NCBI RefSeq assembly: GCF_001650735.1
Contig: NZ_LXVY01000034.1
Span: 434,001 to 498,000 of the forward strand
Direction of reading: 5' to 3'
Length of the DNA: 64,000 nt
DNA from: Sphingomonas sp. TDK1
GTDB taxonomy: Bacteria > Pseudomonadota > Alphaproteobacteria > Sphingomonadales > Sphingomonadaceae
Under the pieces are notes generated by a model. The model saw nothing but the letters and a program-made list of their open reading frames with translations, was not told the DNA's origin and did not search any database. The translations under genes and the position numbers were made by a program. Below are positions 26,844 to 36,814 of this stretch, piece by piece (position 1 is the first letter of the stretch; each line of letters opens with the position of its first letter).

Positions 26844-28241
26844 ATGCGCCACCTCCCCGCGCTTGCTGCGCTCGCCCTCATCGCCGGTTGCACGCATGCC
26901 GGACCAGACTATCACCCTCCCGTTACCGGGCCGGCGAACGATCCAGCCGCGACGGGCAAGTTCCTCTCGGCGCAGAACAACGCCTTTGCTGACGCGCCGC
27001 TGCCCGATCACTGGTGGCGGCTCTATACGGACCCGCGGCTCGACGCGCTGGTAGAGGAGGCGCTAGCCGCAAATGCGGACTTGCGAACGGCCGACGCCAA
27101 TCTCCGTCGCGCCGAAGCGGTGGTTCGCCAGACCGAGGCGACACGCCAGCTCACGACCGATCTTTCCGGCGGCACCACGCTTTCGCGACCGTCCGGCACT
27201 GGCGCCACGCTGCCGGGCACGCTGGGCTATAATCTCGGGATCGCCGTGGGCTATCCGCTGGACGTGCGCGGCAAGATCGCCCGCGCGATCGAGGCAAGCC
27301 TGGCCGATCGCGACACCGTCGCCGCCGCGCGCGACGCCGTGCGGGTGAGCGTGGCTGCAGCCACCGCCCGGGCCTATGCCGATGTATGCGCCGCCAATTT
27401 CCGGCTCGCGACCACGCAGCGCATCGTGACGCTGCAGCGCCAAACCTTTTCCGCCACCCAGCGCCTGCAACGCGCCGGGCGCGGGACCGCGTTCGACGTC
27501 AGCCGCGCACAGGCGGCGGTGCAAACCAGCGAAGCCAGCTTGCCGGCCTTTGCGGCACAGCGCCGCGCAGGCCTCTACACCTTGGCGGCGCTGCTCGGTC
27601 GCCCGGCCGCTGAGTATCCGCGCGACGTTGAAAGCTGTGCCGCCCTCCCCGCCCTTCCACGGCCGATGCCGGTAGGCGACGGCGCTGCCTTGATCCGCCG
27701 CCGGCCGGACATCCGCCAGGCCGAACGGACCATCGCCGGCGACACCGCACGGGTCGGGGTCGCCACGGCCGATCTCTATCCGCAGATCAACCTCGCCGGC
27801 TCGGCAGGACTGAGCGGGCTCGTCGATCGTGCCGGTGGTCCGACCTCCTTCGGCTTCAGCCTTGGGCCGCTGATCAGCTGGAGCTTCCCCAATCGTCCGG
27901 CGGTCCGTGCACGGATCGATGCGGCGGGGGCCCAGGTCGACGCCGACATCGCGCGTTTCGATTCGACCGTGCTCAGCGCGCTGCGTGACACCGAGACGGC
28001 GCTGGAGACCTATGCGCGGGACCGCGACCAGGCGGAGGCGCTCCGCCGCGCGCGCGATAGCGCGGCCACCGCTGCGGACCAGGCCGGCCGCCTCTTCCGT
28101 TTTGGCCGGAGCGATTTCCTCGCCCTGCTCCAGGCGCAGAGCAGCCTTGCCCAGGCCGAGGCGAGCTATGCGACCGCACAGGCGCGCCTTCCCGACGACC
28201 AGATCGCAATCTTCCTCGCGCTCGGCGGCGGCTGGGAATAA
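26844..28241 (+). CDS. NodT-family outer-membrane efflux lipoprotein
   Basis: A 465-residue TolC/NodT-type channel. The lipobox is LIAGC with lipid-modified Cys16. GPDYHPP follows, then two outer-membrane efflux repeats with long helices. It completes the tripartite pump started by the FUSC exporter. It starts 2 bases after the adaptor stops, so it is the last gene of the marR operon, although pncB begins only 9 bases further on. Confidence 0.94.
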   Translation: MRHLPALAALALIAGCTHAGPDYHPPVTGPANDPAATGKFLSAQNNAFADAPLPDHWWRLYTDPRLDALVEEALAANADLRTADANLRRAEAVVRQTEATRQLTTDLSGGTTLSRPSGTGATLPGTLGYNLGIAVGYPLDVRGKIARAIEASLADRDTVAAARDAVRVSVAAATARAYADVCAANFRLATTQRIVTLQRQTFSATQRLQRAGRGTAFDVSRAQAAVQTSEASLPAFAAQRRAGLYTLAALLGRPAAEYPRDVESCAALPALPRPMPVGDGAALIRRRPDIRQAERTIAGDTARVGVATADLYPQINLAGSAGLSGLVDRAGGPTSFGFSLGPLISWSFPNRPAVRARIDAAGAQVDADIARFDSTVLSALRDTETALETYARDRDQAEALRRARDSAATAADQAGRLFRFGRSDFLALLQAQSSLAQAEASYATAQARLPDDQIAIFLALGGGWE

Positions 28242-28250
28242 GAGCCGCCC

Positions 28251-29555
28251 ATGACCTTCACCGATATCGCGAGCCGGACTTACAACCATAACTTCCGGCT
28301 CGACCCGATCGTACGCAGCCTGCTCGACACGGACTTCTACAAGCTGCTGATGCTGCAGATGATCCGGCGGCTGCATCCGGACACGCAGGTGACCTTTTCG
28401 CTGATCAACCGTACGAAGACGGTGCATCTGGCAGAGGTGATCGATGAGGCCGAGCTGCGCGCGCAGCTGGATCACGCGCGCTCCCTGCGCTTCTCGAAGA
28501 AAGAGCTGATCTGGCTGGCCGGCAACAGCTTCTACGGCAAGACCCAGATGTTCGCGCCGGACTTCATCGCCTGGCTCGCGAACTTCCAGCTTCCCGCCTA
28601 TGAACTGGAACGCCGCGGCGGTCAGTTCGTGCTCCACTTCCACGGCCCCTGGACCCATACGACGATGTGGGAAATTCCCGCGCTCACCATCGTCAACGAA
28701 CTCCGTTCGCGCACGGCGATGCGCGGCCGCGACCGGTTTGCGCTCGACGTGCTCTACGCCCGCGCCAAGGCCAAGCTGTGGGATAAGGTGGAACGGCTTC
28801 GCGGCCTGCCCGATCTCGTGCTGTCGGACTTCGGCACGCGGCGGCGCCATGGCTTCCTGTGGCAGCGCTGGTGCGTCGAAGCGCTGAAGGAAGGGCTCGG
28901 TCACCGCTTTATCGGCACGTCGAACGTGCTGCTGGCGATGGACGCGGATCTGGAAGCGATCGGCACCAACGCACATGAGCTGCCGATGGTGGAAGCCGCG
29001 CTGGCACCGGACGATGCCAGCCTCGCCGATGCGCCCTACCGGGTGCTGGAGCAATGGCGCGGGCATTATGGCGGCAACCTGCTGATCGCGCTTCCCGATG
29101 CGTTCGGCACCACTTCATTTCTGGCGCGCGCTCCCGATTGGGTGGCCGACTGGACAGGCTTTCGACCGGACAGCGCTCCTCCGATCCCCGGAGGTGAACA
29201 GATCCTGCGGTGGTGGCAGGAGCATGGCCGCGATCCACGCGACAAGCTGCTGATCTTCTCGGACGGGATGGACGTCGAGTCGATCGAGGCGACCTATCGC
29301 CACTTCAACGGCAGGGTGCGGATGAGCTTCGGCTGGGGCACCAACCTCACGAACGACTTTCGCGGCTGCGATCCCGACGGGGAGGCCGGGCTGGAGCCGA
29401 TCTCACTGGTCTGCAAGGTGGTGGCGGCGAACGACCGGCCGGCGGTCAAGCTGTCGGACAATCCGGCAAAGGCCACCGGCGAGCCGGCGGAAATCGCCCG
29501 CTATCTGCGCGTATTCGGCGACGCCGGTCGCACCGAGCAGATAGTGCAGGTCTAG
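28251..29555 (+). CDS. pncB: Nicotinate phosphoribosyltransferase
   Basis: A 434-residue PncB converting nicotinate to nicotinate mononucleotide in NAD salvage. Recognisable parts are [14 protein letters not shown] near residue 23, the [11 protein letters not shown] segment near 190, GTSNV with its preceding HRF near 222, and [10 protein letters not shown] near 360. It follows the efflux operon closely on the same strand, perhaps by readthrough. Its TAG stop interlocks with the stop of the convergent DUF2332 gene at a shared CTAG. A NAD synthetase gene lies 9 kb away. Confidence 0.95.
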   Translation: MTFTDIASRTYNHNFRLDPIVRSLLDTDFYKLLMLQMIRRLHPDTQVTFSLINRTKTVHLAEVIDEAELRAQLDHARSLRFSKKELIWLAGNSFYGKTQMFAPDFIAWLANFQLPAYELERRGGQFVLHFHGPWTHTTMWEIPALTIVNELRSRTAMRGRDRFALDVLYARAKAKLWDKVERLRGLPDLVLSDFGTRRRHGFLWQRWCVEALKEGLGHRFIGTSNVLLAMDADLEAIGTNAHELPMVEAALAPDDASLADAPYRVLEQWRGHYGGNLLIALPDAFGTTSFLARAPDWVADWTGFRPDSAPPIPGGEQILRWWQEHGRDPRDKLLIFSDGMDVESIEATYRHFNGRVRMSFGWGTNLTNDFRGCDPDGEAGLEPISLVCKVVAANDRPAVKLSDNPAKATGEPAEIARYLRVFGDAGRTEQIVQV

Positions 29556-30601
29556 CCCCGCCAGTCCACGGAGTTGCCATAGGGGTGGCAGGTCGCCAGC
29601 ACGCGTCGCGGCTCGCCGCCAGGATACCAGCTGAGCGACAGCCGCACTTCGCTGCGGGTCTCGGTCCATTCAAAGCCTACCCAGGCGAGCGGGCGCTGGG
29701 GAGTCGCATATTGCCCCGCATCCTCGATCATCGCGACGACCGCGGCGCGATCGCGCGGGGGTAGATACTGCAGCACCATCGAGTGCATCACCACCCGGCA
29801 GACGCCTTCGACCTGCGGCTCGGCTAGCCGGCGGGCGAGCCATTCGGACGCGTCGCCCTTCTCCACCTGCGGCGGATGGCGCCGCGCCATGCCCAGCGCC
29901 TCTTCGAGGCGATGCAGCCGCAACGGCTGATCCGCGAAAATATAGGCCATCAGCCGTTCGCAGGTTGCCGGATCGGCGGCGCTCAACGGGTTGAGATCAA
30001 CGCCGCGCGCGCCGACCACTTCCAGCGGGGCCGGCTGCGGTGCGGGGCCGTTCCAATCGGGTGCGACCTGCACGGGCGAGTGGCGATCCCCCGCCAGAAC
30101 ACCGCCGAGATCGAATCCATAGCGCCCCAGATTGAGGTTCAGACCGCAGCTGGAACCGATCTCGAGAAGCTCGAACGGCAAACCGAACCTTCGGCGCACC
30201 TGCATCAGCGCGGCGACGATCGCGCCCGAGCGGCCCACTTCGTTGGTCTGCGGCGTGCGACGGAGAAAGCCCGCGATAAGAGTATCCTCGGCCTCCAGCG
30301 CCGCGCCGATCGCGCCGTCAAAGTCGTCATGTTCGTGGCGATAGAGCGCTGCCAGCGCCGGCGGATTGCCGCGGCGCGCGAGGAAATGCAGTGCTGCGTT
30401 GAGGCGCATTGCCAGCGCTGCCGACGCTGGATCGCCTTCCCAATGGGCGATCAGCGCGTGGCTGTGCGGCCCCCTCGCAAGTTGGCGAAGCCCCGCGGCC
30501 AGCACCGCGCCGATGAACGGCGATCCGAGCTCTTGGGCGACCCGCGCCATGCGCGCGATCTCCGCGATGCCCGTCCGGGGTGCGATCATATTCATTACCA
30601 T
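29552..30601 (-). CDS. DUF2332 family protein
   Basis: A soluble protein of about 349 residues. I chose ATG 30599-30601 (GGGAA just upstream); ATG 30593-30595 is equally possible. The region [14 protein letters not shown] resembles the nucleotide-binding loop of methyltransferases, and the HSMVLQYLP segment is conserved in DUF2332. No biochemical role is established for this family that I know of. It is a single gene, convergent with pncB, and its stop codon overlaps that of pncB. Confidence 0.78.
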   Translation of the reverse strand: MVMNMIAPRTGIAEIARMARVAQELGSPFIGAVLAAGLRQLARGPHSHALIAHWEGDPASAALAMRLNAALHFLARRGNPPALAALYRHEHDDFDGAIGAALEAEDTLIAGFLRRTPQTNEVGRSGAIVAALMQVRRRFGLPFELLEIGSSCGLNLNLGRYGFDLGGVLAGDRHSPVQVAPDWNGPAPQPAPLEVVGARGVDLNPLSAADPATCERLMAYIFADQPLRLHRLEEALGMARRHPPQVEKGDASEWLARRLAEPQVEGVCRVVMHSMVLQYLPPRDRAAVVAMIEDAGQYATPQRPLAWVGFEWTETRSEVRLSLSWYPGGEPRRVLATCHPYGNSVDWRG

Positions 30602-30701
30602 TTTCCCGGCAGAAGCCGCCACGTCAAAGCTTGTCGCCGGAGGCCGTTCGATTCGCAATTATATCGAACGGCCGCGTCCCGGTTCTCATCATGTGGGTCG
30701 A

Positions 30702-32561
30702 TCAGAAGCTCTGCCAATCGTCGTCGGCACCCCCGTTTCGCACCAGTGCGGATACTGCGGCGGCCGGCAGCGGCTTCACGCTGCCGCCGTTGAAGCGCGC
30801 CGGCGAGACGCGCGAGGTTGCCATGGGGGCACCGCCACCATTGCCGACATTGAAGCGACCCGCCTGCTCCGAAAGGATGCTGACTTCGCTTGCCAGGTTA
30901 CGGGCGGCGGCAGAGGTTTCCTCCACCATCGCGGCGTTCTGCTGGGTCGACTGATCCATCGAGCCCAGCGCAGCGCTGATCTCGGTGACGGCGCTCGACT
31001 GAGCGTTGTTATCGGACGCCATATTGCCAAGCAGCTGGTGGACCTCACCCACGCCGTTGGAAATGTCCGCCAGCGCGCCATCGACACGCTGCACGGCATG
31101 CACCGCGGTCACGATGTCGCTCTGCGTCGCAGTCAGCTGATCGCGGGCACGGCCAGCTTCTTCTTCCGCACGCATCGCCAGCGCCGAGACGAGGTCGGCG
31201 ACGACGGCGAAGCCACGGCCCGCTTCGCCGGCGCGGCCCGCTTCCACGGCGGCGTTCATCGCGAGAACGCGGGTCTGGAACGCGATCTTGTCGAGCCCCT
31301 CGATGACGCTGTCGATGCCCTTGGCGCTGTCCGACACGCGGCCCATGGCCTGCACCGCTTCGTCCGCAGTGCTGCGGCCATTGTTGACGGTGGCCATGGT
31401 TTCGTCGGCGCGCTCGACCGTGCGGCTCGAGGCGGTTGCCGTTGCCTTCAGGCGCTGGTCCATCTGGGTGACGGCAGCGGCCGTCTGTTCCAGGCTGGCG
31501 GCGTTCGCTTCCGTACGGCGCGCAAGGTCTTCGCTGGCCTGTGCGATCTCGTTCGAACCGGTATGGATCGACGTGGTCGCTTCCATCAGCGATGCGATCA
31601 GATCCCGCAGGCTCTGGATAGCATCGTTGAAGTTATTCTTCACCGCCCGGTACTCACCCGGGAAATCGGTGGTGATCCGCGCAGTGAGGTTACCCTGGGC
31701 CAGTTCGGCGAGGTGCGAGGAGACGGTCTCGACAACCATCTTCTGCGTCGCTTCCGCCTGCGCGCTGGCGGCATCCGAGGCTTCCTTGGCAAGCGCGGCG
31801 TCACGGAACACGAGCACGGCACGGGCCATGTCGCCGAGTTCGTCCCCACGCGTGGTGGCGGGCACTTCCACATGGTTTCGACCGGCAGCCAGATCCGCCA
31901 TGGTGCGGGTCAGCTGGCTGATCGGACGCGCGATGATGCTGCTGAGCATCACGGCCAGGCCGATGGCGATGCCGATCAGCGCGATCGCTCCGATGATCAG
32001 GACGGTGGTCGCAGTCGCGATGGCGCCTTCCTGACGCGCGCCGTTCTTCTCGATCGCGTCAGCCTGGGCGTCCTTGATGGCGCGCAGCGGCAGCACGGCG
32101 GCAGAAACGAGGACTGCCTTGCCGGCGCCGCGGACCTGCGCCTCGGCTTCCTCGCGCTTGCCGGCCTTCACCTCGGCAATCAGGCGATCACCCCACTTTT
32201 CGCGCCACGACAAGGTTTCGGTGCGCGACTTGCGGAGCGCGTCGAGCAGCGCGGGATCGGTCAGCAGCTTCTCGAGCTCGGCTGACGTTTCGTCATATTC
32301 CGTCCGGCCCTCGTCATACGACTTCAGATAGGTCGGATCGGCGGTAACGAGGAAGCCGCGCAGCTGGCTGTTCTGACGCAGCAGTGCGGTTTCCAGCGTC
32401 AGCGTCTTCGAGTGGATCTGCTGGCTCAGGTTATTCTGATCGGTGACCGAGCGGATCATCGAGATGTTCATGAAGAACACGATCATCACGATCGCTGCGG
32501 ATGCACAGATCAGCAGGAACGAAAGTGCGAGCTTCCTCGGAATTTTCATCGATGCAATCAT
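30702..32561 (-). CDS. Methyl-accepting chemotaxis protein
   Basis: A 619-residue chemoreceptor. Membrane segments at about 8-30 and 190-215 flank a four-helix-bundle sensor domain; HAMP, a long coiled coil and the signalling tip (NAAVEAGRAGEAGRGFAVVA) follow. The C-terminus ends DDWQSF, resembling the WxxF pentapeptide that tethers CheR/CheB in other MCPs. GGAAAG supports the ATG at 32561 rather than one 4 codons in. No che genes are nearby, so it works with a chemotaxis or signalling array encoded elsewhere. Confidence 0.95.
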   Translation of the reverse strand: MIASMKIPRKLALSFLLICASAAIVMIVFFMNISMIRSVTDQNNLSQQIHSKTLTLETALLRQNSQLRGFLVTADPTYLKSYDEGRTEYDETSAELEKLLTDPALLDALRKSRTETLSWREKWGDRLIAEVKAGKREEAEAQVRGAGKAVLVSAAVLPLRAIKDAQADAIEKNGARQEGAIATATTVLIIGAIALIGIAIGLAVMLSSIIARPISQLTRTMADLAAGRNHVEVPATTRGDELGDMARAVLVFRDAALAKEASDAASAQAEATQKMVVETVSSHLAELAQGNLTARITTDFPGEYRAVKNNFNDAIQSLRDLIASLMEATTSIHTGSNEIAQASEDLARRTEANAASLEQTAAAVTQMDQRLKATATASSRTVERADETMATVNNGRSTADEAVQAMGRVSDSAKGIDSVIEGLDKIAFQTRVLAMNAAVEAGRAGEAGRGFAVVADLVSALAMRAEEEAGRARDQLTATQSDIVTAVHAVQRVDGALADISNGVGEVHQLLGNMASDNNAQSSAVTEISAALGSMDQSTQQNAAMVEETSAAARNLASEVSILSEQAGRFNVGNGGGAPMATSRVSPARFNGGSVKPLPAAAVSALVRNGGADDDWQSF

Positions 32562-33070
32562 TTCTGGTCTTTCCGATATCTTTGGACGCGCCCGAACGTG
32601 CTGGTGTCGATCGCGGCCTGCGCAACAGCCGAACCGATCGCCGGAAAATCGAAGGAAACGGGGGGAGTCACAGGCCTATCCGCCCGTCTGCAGCGCGCGA
32701 ACGGTGATCGGCGGCGTGCGCCGCCGAGCCGTCGGCAATGGCAAGAAAACGATGGCGCATGCGAGTTCCCATCCCGTTCCCGGTCTGTGGTTTATCGCAT
32801 TATAGGAAGGATCTCTTACCGATCGGTCACCAAGGGGGGAAACATTGCCCCTGTAGAACGACGTAGCGGGTGCGGAGATCAGGAGTTTTCCCGAAGGAAT
32901 CGCGCCATGACCGCGCGGCTAACGGCCAGCATGGGCCGGCCGGTCTCAAACTGCTTTCCACCGACCGTTCATGGCCCGTAGCAGTACATCTCGACGCAGG
33001 TTCGTGGCGTCCAATTGCGCGGGGCCGGAGCGCCTGAGCGCCCCTGCCCCGACGCCTACGGGAAAGCAAT
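32562..33070. other. 509-base non-coding stretch upstream of the chemoreceptor gene
   Basis: No convincing gene on either strand. On the minus strand a perfect TATAAT -10 box lies at 32804-32799 without a good -35; if used, it would give the chemoreceptor mRNA a leader of about 230 bases. A 24-codon plus-strand frame at 32908 is not credible. No hairpin with a T tract was seen. Confidence 0.5.
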
Positions 33071-33304
33071 TTACTTGCGGTCCTTGCGGCCGCCCCTCCA
33101 GTAGAGCAGTCCAGCGACGATCGCCGCCGATCCCACACCGATCGCGGCGCCCATGCCGATCTGACGACTGCTGGGCATACGGCGCTTCGCCGCTTCCGCC
33201 ATCTCCTTGGCGACGGCGAGCGCTTCTCCCTCACCGGTCTGCGGCGATTCCGGCGCATGTTCGGGCGAGTGGGCTTCGGCGGGCACGGGCGCTTTCTTGG
33301 TCAT
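33071..33304 (-). CDS. Small membrane protein, function unknown
   Basis: A 77-residue protein. The first 30 residues are rich in Pro, Glu and Ala and look disordered; a short helix follows, then one membrane segment (about 50-67) ending in a basic RGGRKDRK tail. There are tandem ATG codons at 33305-33307 and 33302-33304 after AAGGAAG; the second has better spacing. I do not recognise a family. It is divergent from mtnE by about 100 bases. Confidence 0.6.
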   Translation of the reverse strand: MTKKAPVPAEAHSPEHAPESPQTGEGEALAVAKEMAEAAKRRMPSSRQIGMGAAIGVGSAAIVAGLLYWRGGRKDRK

Positions 33305-33403
33305 CATCTTCCTTCGACACACGCGGTCATCAACCAACTTCTTCATGCGGCGGTTACCCCCCGGCTTGCAAGGCGCAACCGCACCCCGCAATAGCGGTCT
33401 GCG

Positions 33404-34558
33404 ATGAACCCGATCTATTCTTCGATGGGCACCACCATCTTCGAAGCCATGTCCGCCCGCGCTCGGGCAAACGGCGCAATCAATCTCGGGCAAGGCTTTG
33501 CCGATGGCCGCGGACCCGAAGCGGTGCTGGCGGCCGCCGCGCGCGCCGTTCTGGAGAAATCGAACCAATATCCCCCGATGGCCGGCCTGCCCGAACTCCG
33601 CCAGGCTGTGGCGGACCATTATGCCCGACATCAGGCGCTGAACCTCGCTTCCGAGGAAGTGATCGTCACCTCCGGCGCGACCGAAGCATTGGCTGCCGCG
33701 CTCTTCGCGCTGATCGAACCGGGCGACGAAGTACTGTGCTTTCAGCCGCTATACGACGCCTATGTTCCGCTGATCCGTCGCGCCGGCGGCGTGCCGCGCT
33801 TCGTGCGGCTGCGCCCGCCCGAATGGCGGATCGAGCGGGATGCCCTGGAAGCGGCGGTAACGTCGCGAACCCGTCTGATCCTGCTCAACAATCCACTCAA
33901 TCCCGCCGCGACGATGACGAGCGCCGAAGACCTCGCCATGCTCGCCGATTTCTGCGTGGCCCACGATCTGACCGCGATCTGCGATGAGGTATGGGAGCAT
34001 GTGACCTTTGACGGTGCCCGCCACCTGCCGCTGATCGGCTTTCCGGGCATGCGCGAACGAACGGTGAAGATCGGCAGCGCCGGCAAGATCTTCGCGCTCA
34101 CGGGGTTCAAGGTCGGATGGATGTGCGCCGCACCGGCGCTGGCGCGCATTCTCGCCAAGGCCCACCAGTTCCTTACCTTCACAACCCCGCCCAATCTGCA
34201 ATGGGCCGTAGCCGAAGGCTTGGCGACACAGGATGACTGGGTGGAGCAGGCACGCAGCGGATTCCAGGCGGGGCGCGACAGGCTTGCCGCCGGCCTGCGG
34301 GAGGCCGGCTTCACCGTGCTGCCTAGCGCCGCCACCTATTTCCTTTCCGTGGATCTCGCCGCCTCCGGACTGTCGCTGGACGACGCCACATTCAGCGCGC
34401 GGCTGGTCGACGAAGCCAAAGTCGCGACAATCCCCGTCTCCGCCTTCTACGCCGAGGACCCAGTGACAAACGTGGTGCGGTTCTGTTTCGTCAAGGAGGA
34501 TGCGGTGCTCGACGAAGCCATTGCGCGGGTAACGCAATGGCGGGCCGAGCTCGGCTGA
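33404..34558 (+). CDS. mtnE: Methionine-type aminotransferase (likely MtnE)
   Basis: A 384-residue class I aminotransferase. It has NLGQGFADG near the start, NNPLNPAA near residue 165, and PLP-lysine Lys228 in SAGKIFALTGFKVGW. Closest in pattern to YbdL/kynurenine-type enzymes that use methionine or its keto acid. It stands convergent (7-base gap) to a complete mtnBDCA set, which makes the final Yang-cycle step, transamination of 2-keto-4-methylthiobutyrate to methionine, its likely job. Substrate assignment is from context. Confidence 0.8.
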   Translation: MNPIYSSMGTTIFEAMSARARANGAINLGQGFADGRGPEAVLAAAARAVLEKSNQYPPMAGLPELRQAVADHYARHQALNLASEEVIVTSGATEALAAALFALIEPGDEVLCFQPLYDAYVPLIRRAGGVPRFVRLRPPEWRIERDALEAAVTSRTRLILLNNPLNPAATMTSAEDLAMLADFCVAHDLTAICDEVWEHVTFDGARHLPLIGFPGMRERTVKIGSAGKIFALTGFKVGWMCAAPALARILAKAHQFLTFTTPPNLQWAVAEGLATQDDWVEQARSGFQAGRDRLAAGLREAGFTVLPSAATYFLSVDLAASGLSLDDATFSARLVDEAKVATIPVSAFYAEDPVTNVVRFCFVKEDAVLDEAIARVTQWRAELG

Positions 34559-34565
34559 ACGCGCG

Positions 34566-35612
34566 TCAGATCGTCTCCAGCACGCCGCGCTCGGTGATAT
34601 AGCCCGTGACCAGCCGCGCGGGCGTCACGTCGAACGCCGGGTTGAGCGCGGGCGAATCCGTCACCCGGATTGTGGCGATTCGACCATTTTCGTCCGGCCC
34701 GGCCAGCCGGGTCACCTCCTCGGCCGCGCGCGTTTCGATCGGGATGTCGGCACCGCTTGCGGTCGCCGGGTCGAAGGTCGTGTAGGGCAACGCGACATAA
34801 AACGGCACGCCGTTATCATGCGCCGCCAACGCCTTCAGATAGGTGCCGATCTTGTTGCAGACATCGCCATTGGCAGTGACGCGATCGGTGCCGACAATCA
34901 CCGCGTCGACCTGCCCCTGCATCATCAGCAGGCCGCCCGCGTTATCGGCGATCACCGTATGCGGCACGCCGTGATTGCGCAGTTCGAACGCCGTGAGCAG
35001 CGCACCCTGATTGCGCGGGCGGGTTTCGTCCACCCACACATGCACGGGGATGCCGGCATCGTGCGCGAGGTAGATCGGCGCGGTGGCGGTGCCATAGTCG
35101 ACCGTGGCCAGCCAACCGGCGTTGCAATGGGTGAGAATGTTCAGGGGCCGATCCGGGTTCTTCGCGTGCAGTGCCCGCAGCAGCAAAAGCCCATGTTCGC
35201 CGATCGCATGGCAGAGCGCGGCGTCCTCGTCACAGATCGCATCCGCACGGGCGAACGCCGCCGCGGCGCGCGCTCCCTCCGGAAGATCCCGGACCGCTGC
35301 CCTCACCTGATCGAGCGCCCAGCGGAGGTTGATGGCAGTCGGCCGCGTCTCGACCAGCGTCGCATAAGCGGCATCGAGTCCCGCGTCGCTGGCGTCCACG
35401 GCCAGTCCCATGGCGAACCCATAGGCTGCGGTCGCTCCAATCATCGGCGCGCCGCGGGTCCACATTTCGCGGATCGCCAGAGCGGCCGCGTCGAGATCGC
35501 GCAATTCCACCCAGCGGACCTCCCAGGGCAGCTGCCGCTGGTCGAGGATCCGGATGCCCTGCCCGTCCGCCGTGCGCGCGATCGACCGGGTTTGCTTGCC
35601 TTCGAGGATCAC
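34566..35612 (-). CDS. mtnA: 5-methylthioribose-1-phosphate isomerase
   Basis: A 348-residue MtnA converting methylthioribose-1-phosphate to the ribulose isomer. The catalytic residues fit the family: Cys163 in [11 protein letters not shown] and Asp243 in [12 protein letters not shown]. The N-terminal block [13 protein letters not shown] is present. It overlaps mtnC by ATGA and is the last gene of the mtnBDCA run. Confidence 0.96.
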   Translation of the reverse strand: MILEGKQTRSIARTADGQGIRILDQRQLPWEVRWVELRDLDAAALAIREMWTRGAPMIGATAAYGFAMGLAVDASDAGLDAAYATLVETRPTAINLRWALDQVRAAVRDLPEGARAAAAFARADAICDEDAALCHAIGEHGLLLLRALHAKNPDRPLNILTHCNAGWLATVDYGTATAPIYLAHDAGIPVHVWVDETRPRNQGALLTAFELRNHGVPHTVIADNAGGLLMMQGQVDAVIVGTDRVTANGDVCNKIGTYLKALAAHDNGVPFYVALPYTTFDPATASGADIPIETRAAEEVTRLAGPDENGRIATIRVTDSPALNPAFDVTPARLVTGYITERGVLETI

Positions 35613-36241
35613 AGGCGAATCTCCGCAAGCGAGTGAATGTCGGCGGGACCGCCGTTCCGATCGATCAACAATGCGCCCAACCCGGCTGCACGTGCCGCCT
35701 CGACCTCCGCAACCATATCGGAGACGAATAGAATTTCCTCGGCTCTACAGCCTATTGCAGCAGAGATTTTCGTATAGCTTTCAGCTTCGCGCTTGGGACC
35801 GGTTGTGGTGTCGAAATAGCCGGACAGCATCGGCGTCAGGTCACCTGCGATCGAATGACCGAAGATCAGCTTCTGCGCAGCGATCGAACCCGAGGAGTAG
35901 ATGTAGATCGCCACGCCGGCGGTGTACCAGCGGCGCATCGCATCGGGCGTGTCGGGATAGACATGGCCCTGGAGGGTGCCGTCGGCATAGCCCTGCTCCC
36001 AGATCACGCCCTGCAGCGTCTTGAGCGGCGTCGCCTTGCGGTCCTCGGCGATCCAAGCAAGCAGCGTCGCAATCTTGTCGTCGCCCGGCACCTCGGCCAG
36101 GATCGCCGCCGTTTCTTCGGAGTGATTAGCGACATATTCCGCCAAGTGCTTGGCAGCATAGGGAAACAACACGTCCGCCACAAAGGCGATACTACTGGTA
36201 GTCCCCTCGATATCAAGAAGGACGGCCTTGTGCTGGGTCAT
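35609..36241 (-). CDS. mtnC: Enolase-phosphatase E1 (acireductone synthase)
   Basis: A 210-residue HAD-family enzyme that makes acireductone. Nucleophile Asp10 and Glu12 lie in [10 protein letters not shown], a DxE pattern typical of MtnC rather than generic HADs; SGSIAAQK and [12 protein letters not shown] supply the later HAD motifs. It sits between mtnD (24-base gap) and mtnA (4-base overlap). Confidence 0.96.
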   Translation of the reverse strand: MTQHKAVLLDIEGTTSSIAFVADVLFPYAAKHLAEYVANHSEETAAILAEVPGDDKIATLLAWIAEDRKATPLKTLQGVIWEQGYADGTLQGHVYPDTPDAMRRWYTAGVAIYIYSSGSIAAQKLIFGHSIAGDLTPMLSGYFDTTTGPKREAESYTKISAAIGCRAEEILFVSDMVAEVEAARAAGLGALLIDRNGGPADIHSLAEIRL

Positions 36242-36265
36242 GGCTTGAATCTCACTGCGCCGCGG

Positions 36266-36814
36266 TCAAGCGGCGATGGGCTCGTGGCGCGGGAAGCGAT
36301 CGGCGATGGCGTCCCCGGTGAACTGGGCAATCCAGCCATCGGGATTGGTGAACAGACGGATTGCCGTGAAGAACGGCGCAGGCCCCATGTCGAACCAGTG
36401 CGGAGTACCCGCCGGCACCGAAATAAGATCACCTTCCGTGCAGAGAACGGCATAGACGCGATCGTTCAGATGCAGTGTGAACAAGCCCTCGCCTTCAACG
36501 AAGAAGCGGACCTCGTCCTCGGCGTGGCGATGCTCGGACAAGAACTTGCCGCGCAACATATGCCTGTCGGGGTGGTCGGGCTGCATCCGTATCACGTCGA
36601 CCGAACGATAGCCCTTCTCCGCTTTAAGCCGATCGACTTCCGCCGCGAAGGCGGCGAGCACCTCTTCCTGCCCTGCATCGGCCGGAATCCGTCGGGAGGG
36701 CCAGCGTTCAAACCGCACGCCGCGCATCGCCAGTTCCTCGGTGATGGTGACGGGATCCATCGTATCGAGCAGCGGCGTCGTGCCGGTTTCGGAGAAGATG
36801 CGAAGTCGGCTCAT
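36266..36814 (-). CDS. mtnD: Acireductone dioxygenase
   Basis: A 182-residue cupin dioxygenase. Metal ligands are His95, His97, Glu101 (EHRHAEDEVRFF) and His139. With iron it gives formate and 2-keto-4-methylthiobutyrate; with nickel or cobalt the family can instead give CO, formate and methylthiopropionate. I place the start at ATG 36812-36814, which overlaps the mtnB stop by ATGA; an ATG three codons upstream is possible. Confidence 0.95.
   Translation of the reverse strand: MSRLRIFSETGTTPLLDTMDPVTITEELAMRGVRFERWPSRRIPADAGQEEVLAAFAAEVDRLKAEKGYRSVDVIRMQPDHPDRHMLRGKFLSEHRHAEDEVRFFVEGEGLFTLHLNDRVYAVLCTEGDLISVPAGTPHWFDMGPAPFFTAIRLFTNPDGWIAQFTGDAIADRFPRHEPIAA

Noticed and set aside
27063-29066. 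667-codon minus-strand frame opposite the NodT and pncB genes
   Set aside because: Resembles a real length but lacks domains and covers two well-identified plus-strand genes.
32908-32982. 24-codon plus-strand frame with a fair ribosome site in the 509-base gap
   Set aside because: Short, no promoter, no recognisable sequence; indistinguishable from chance.
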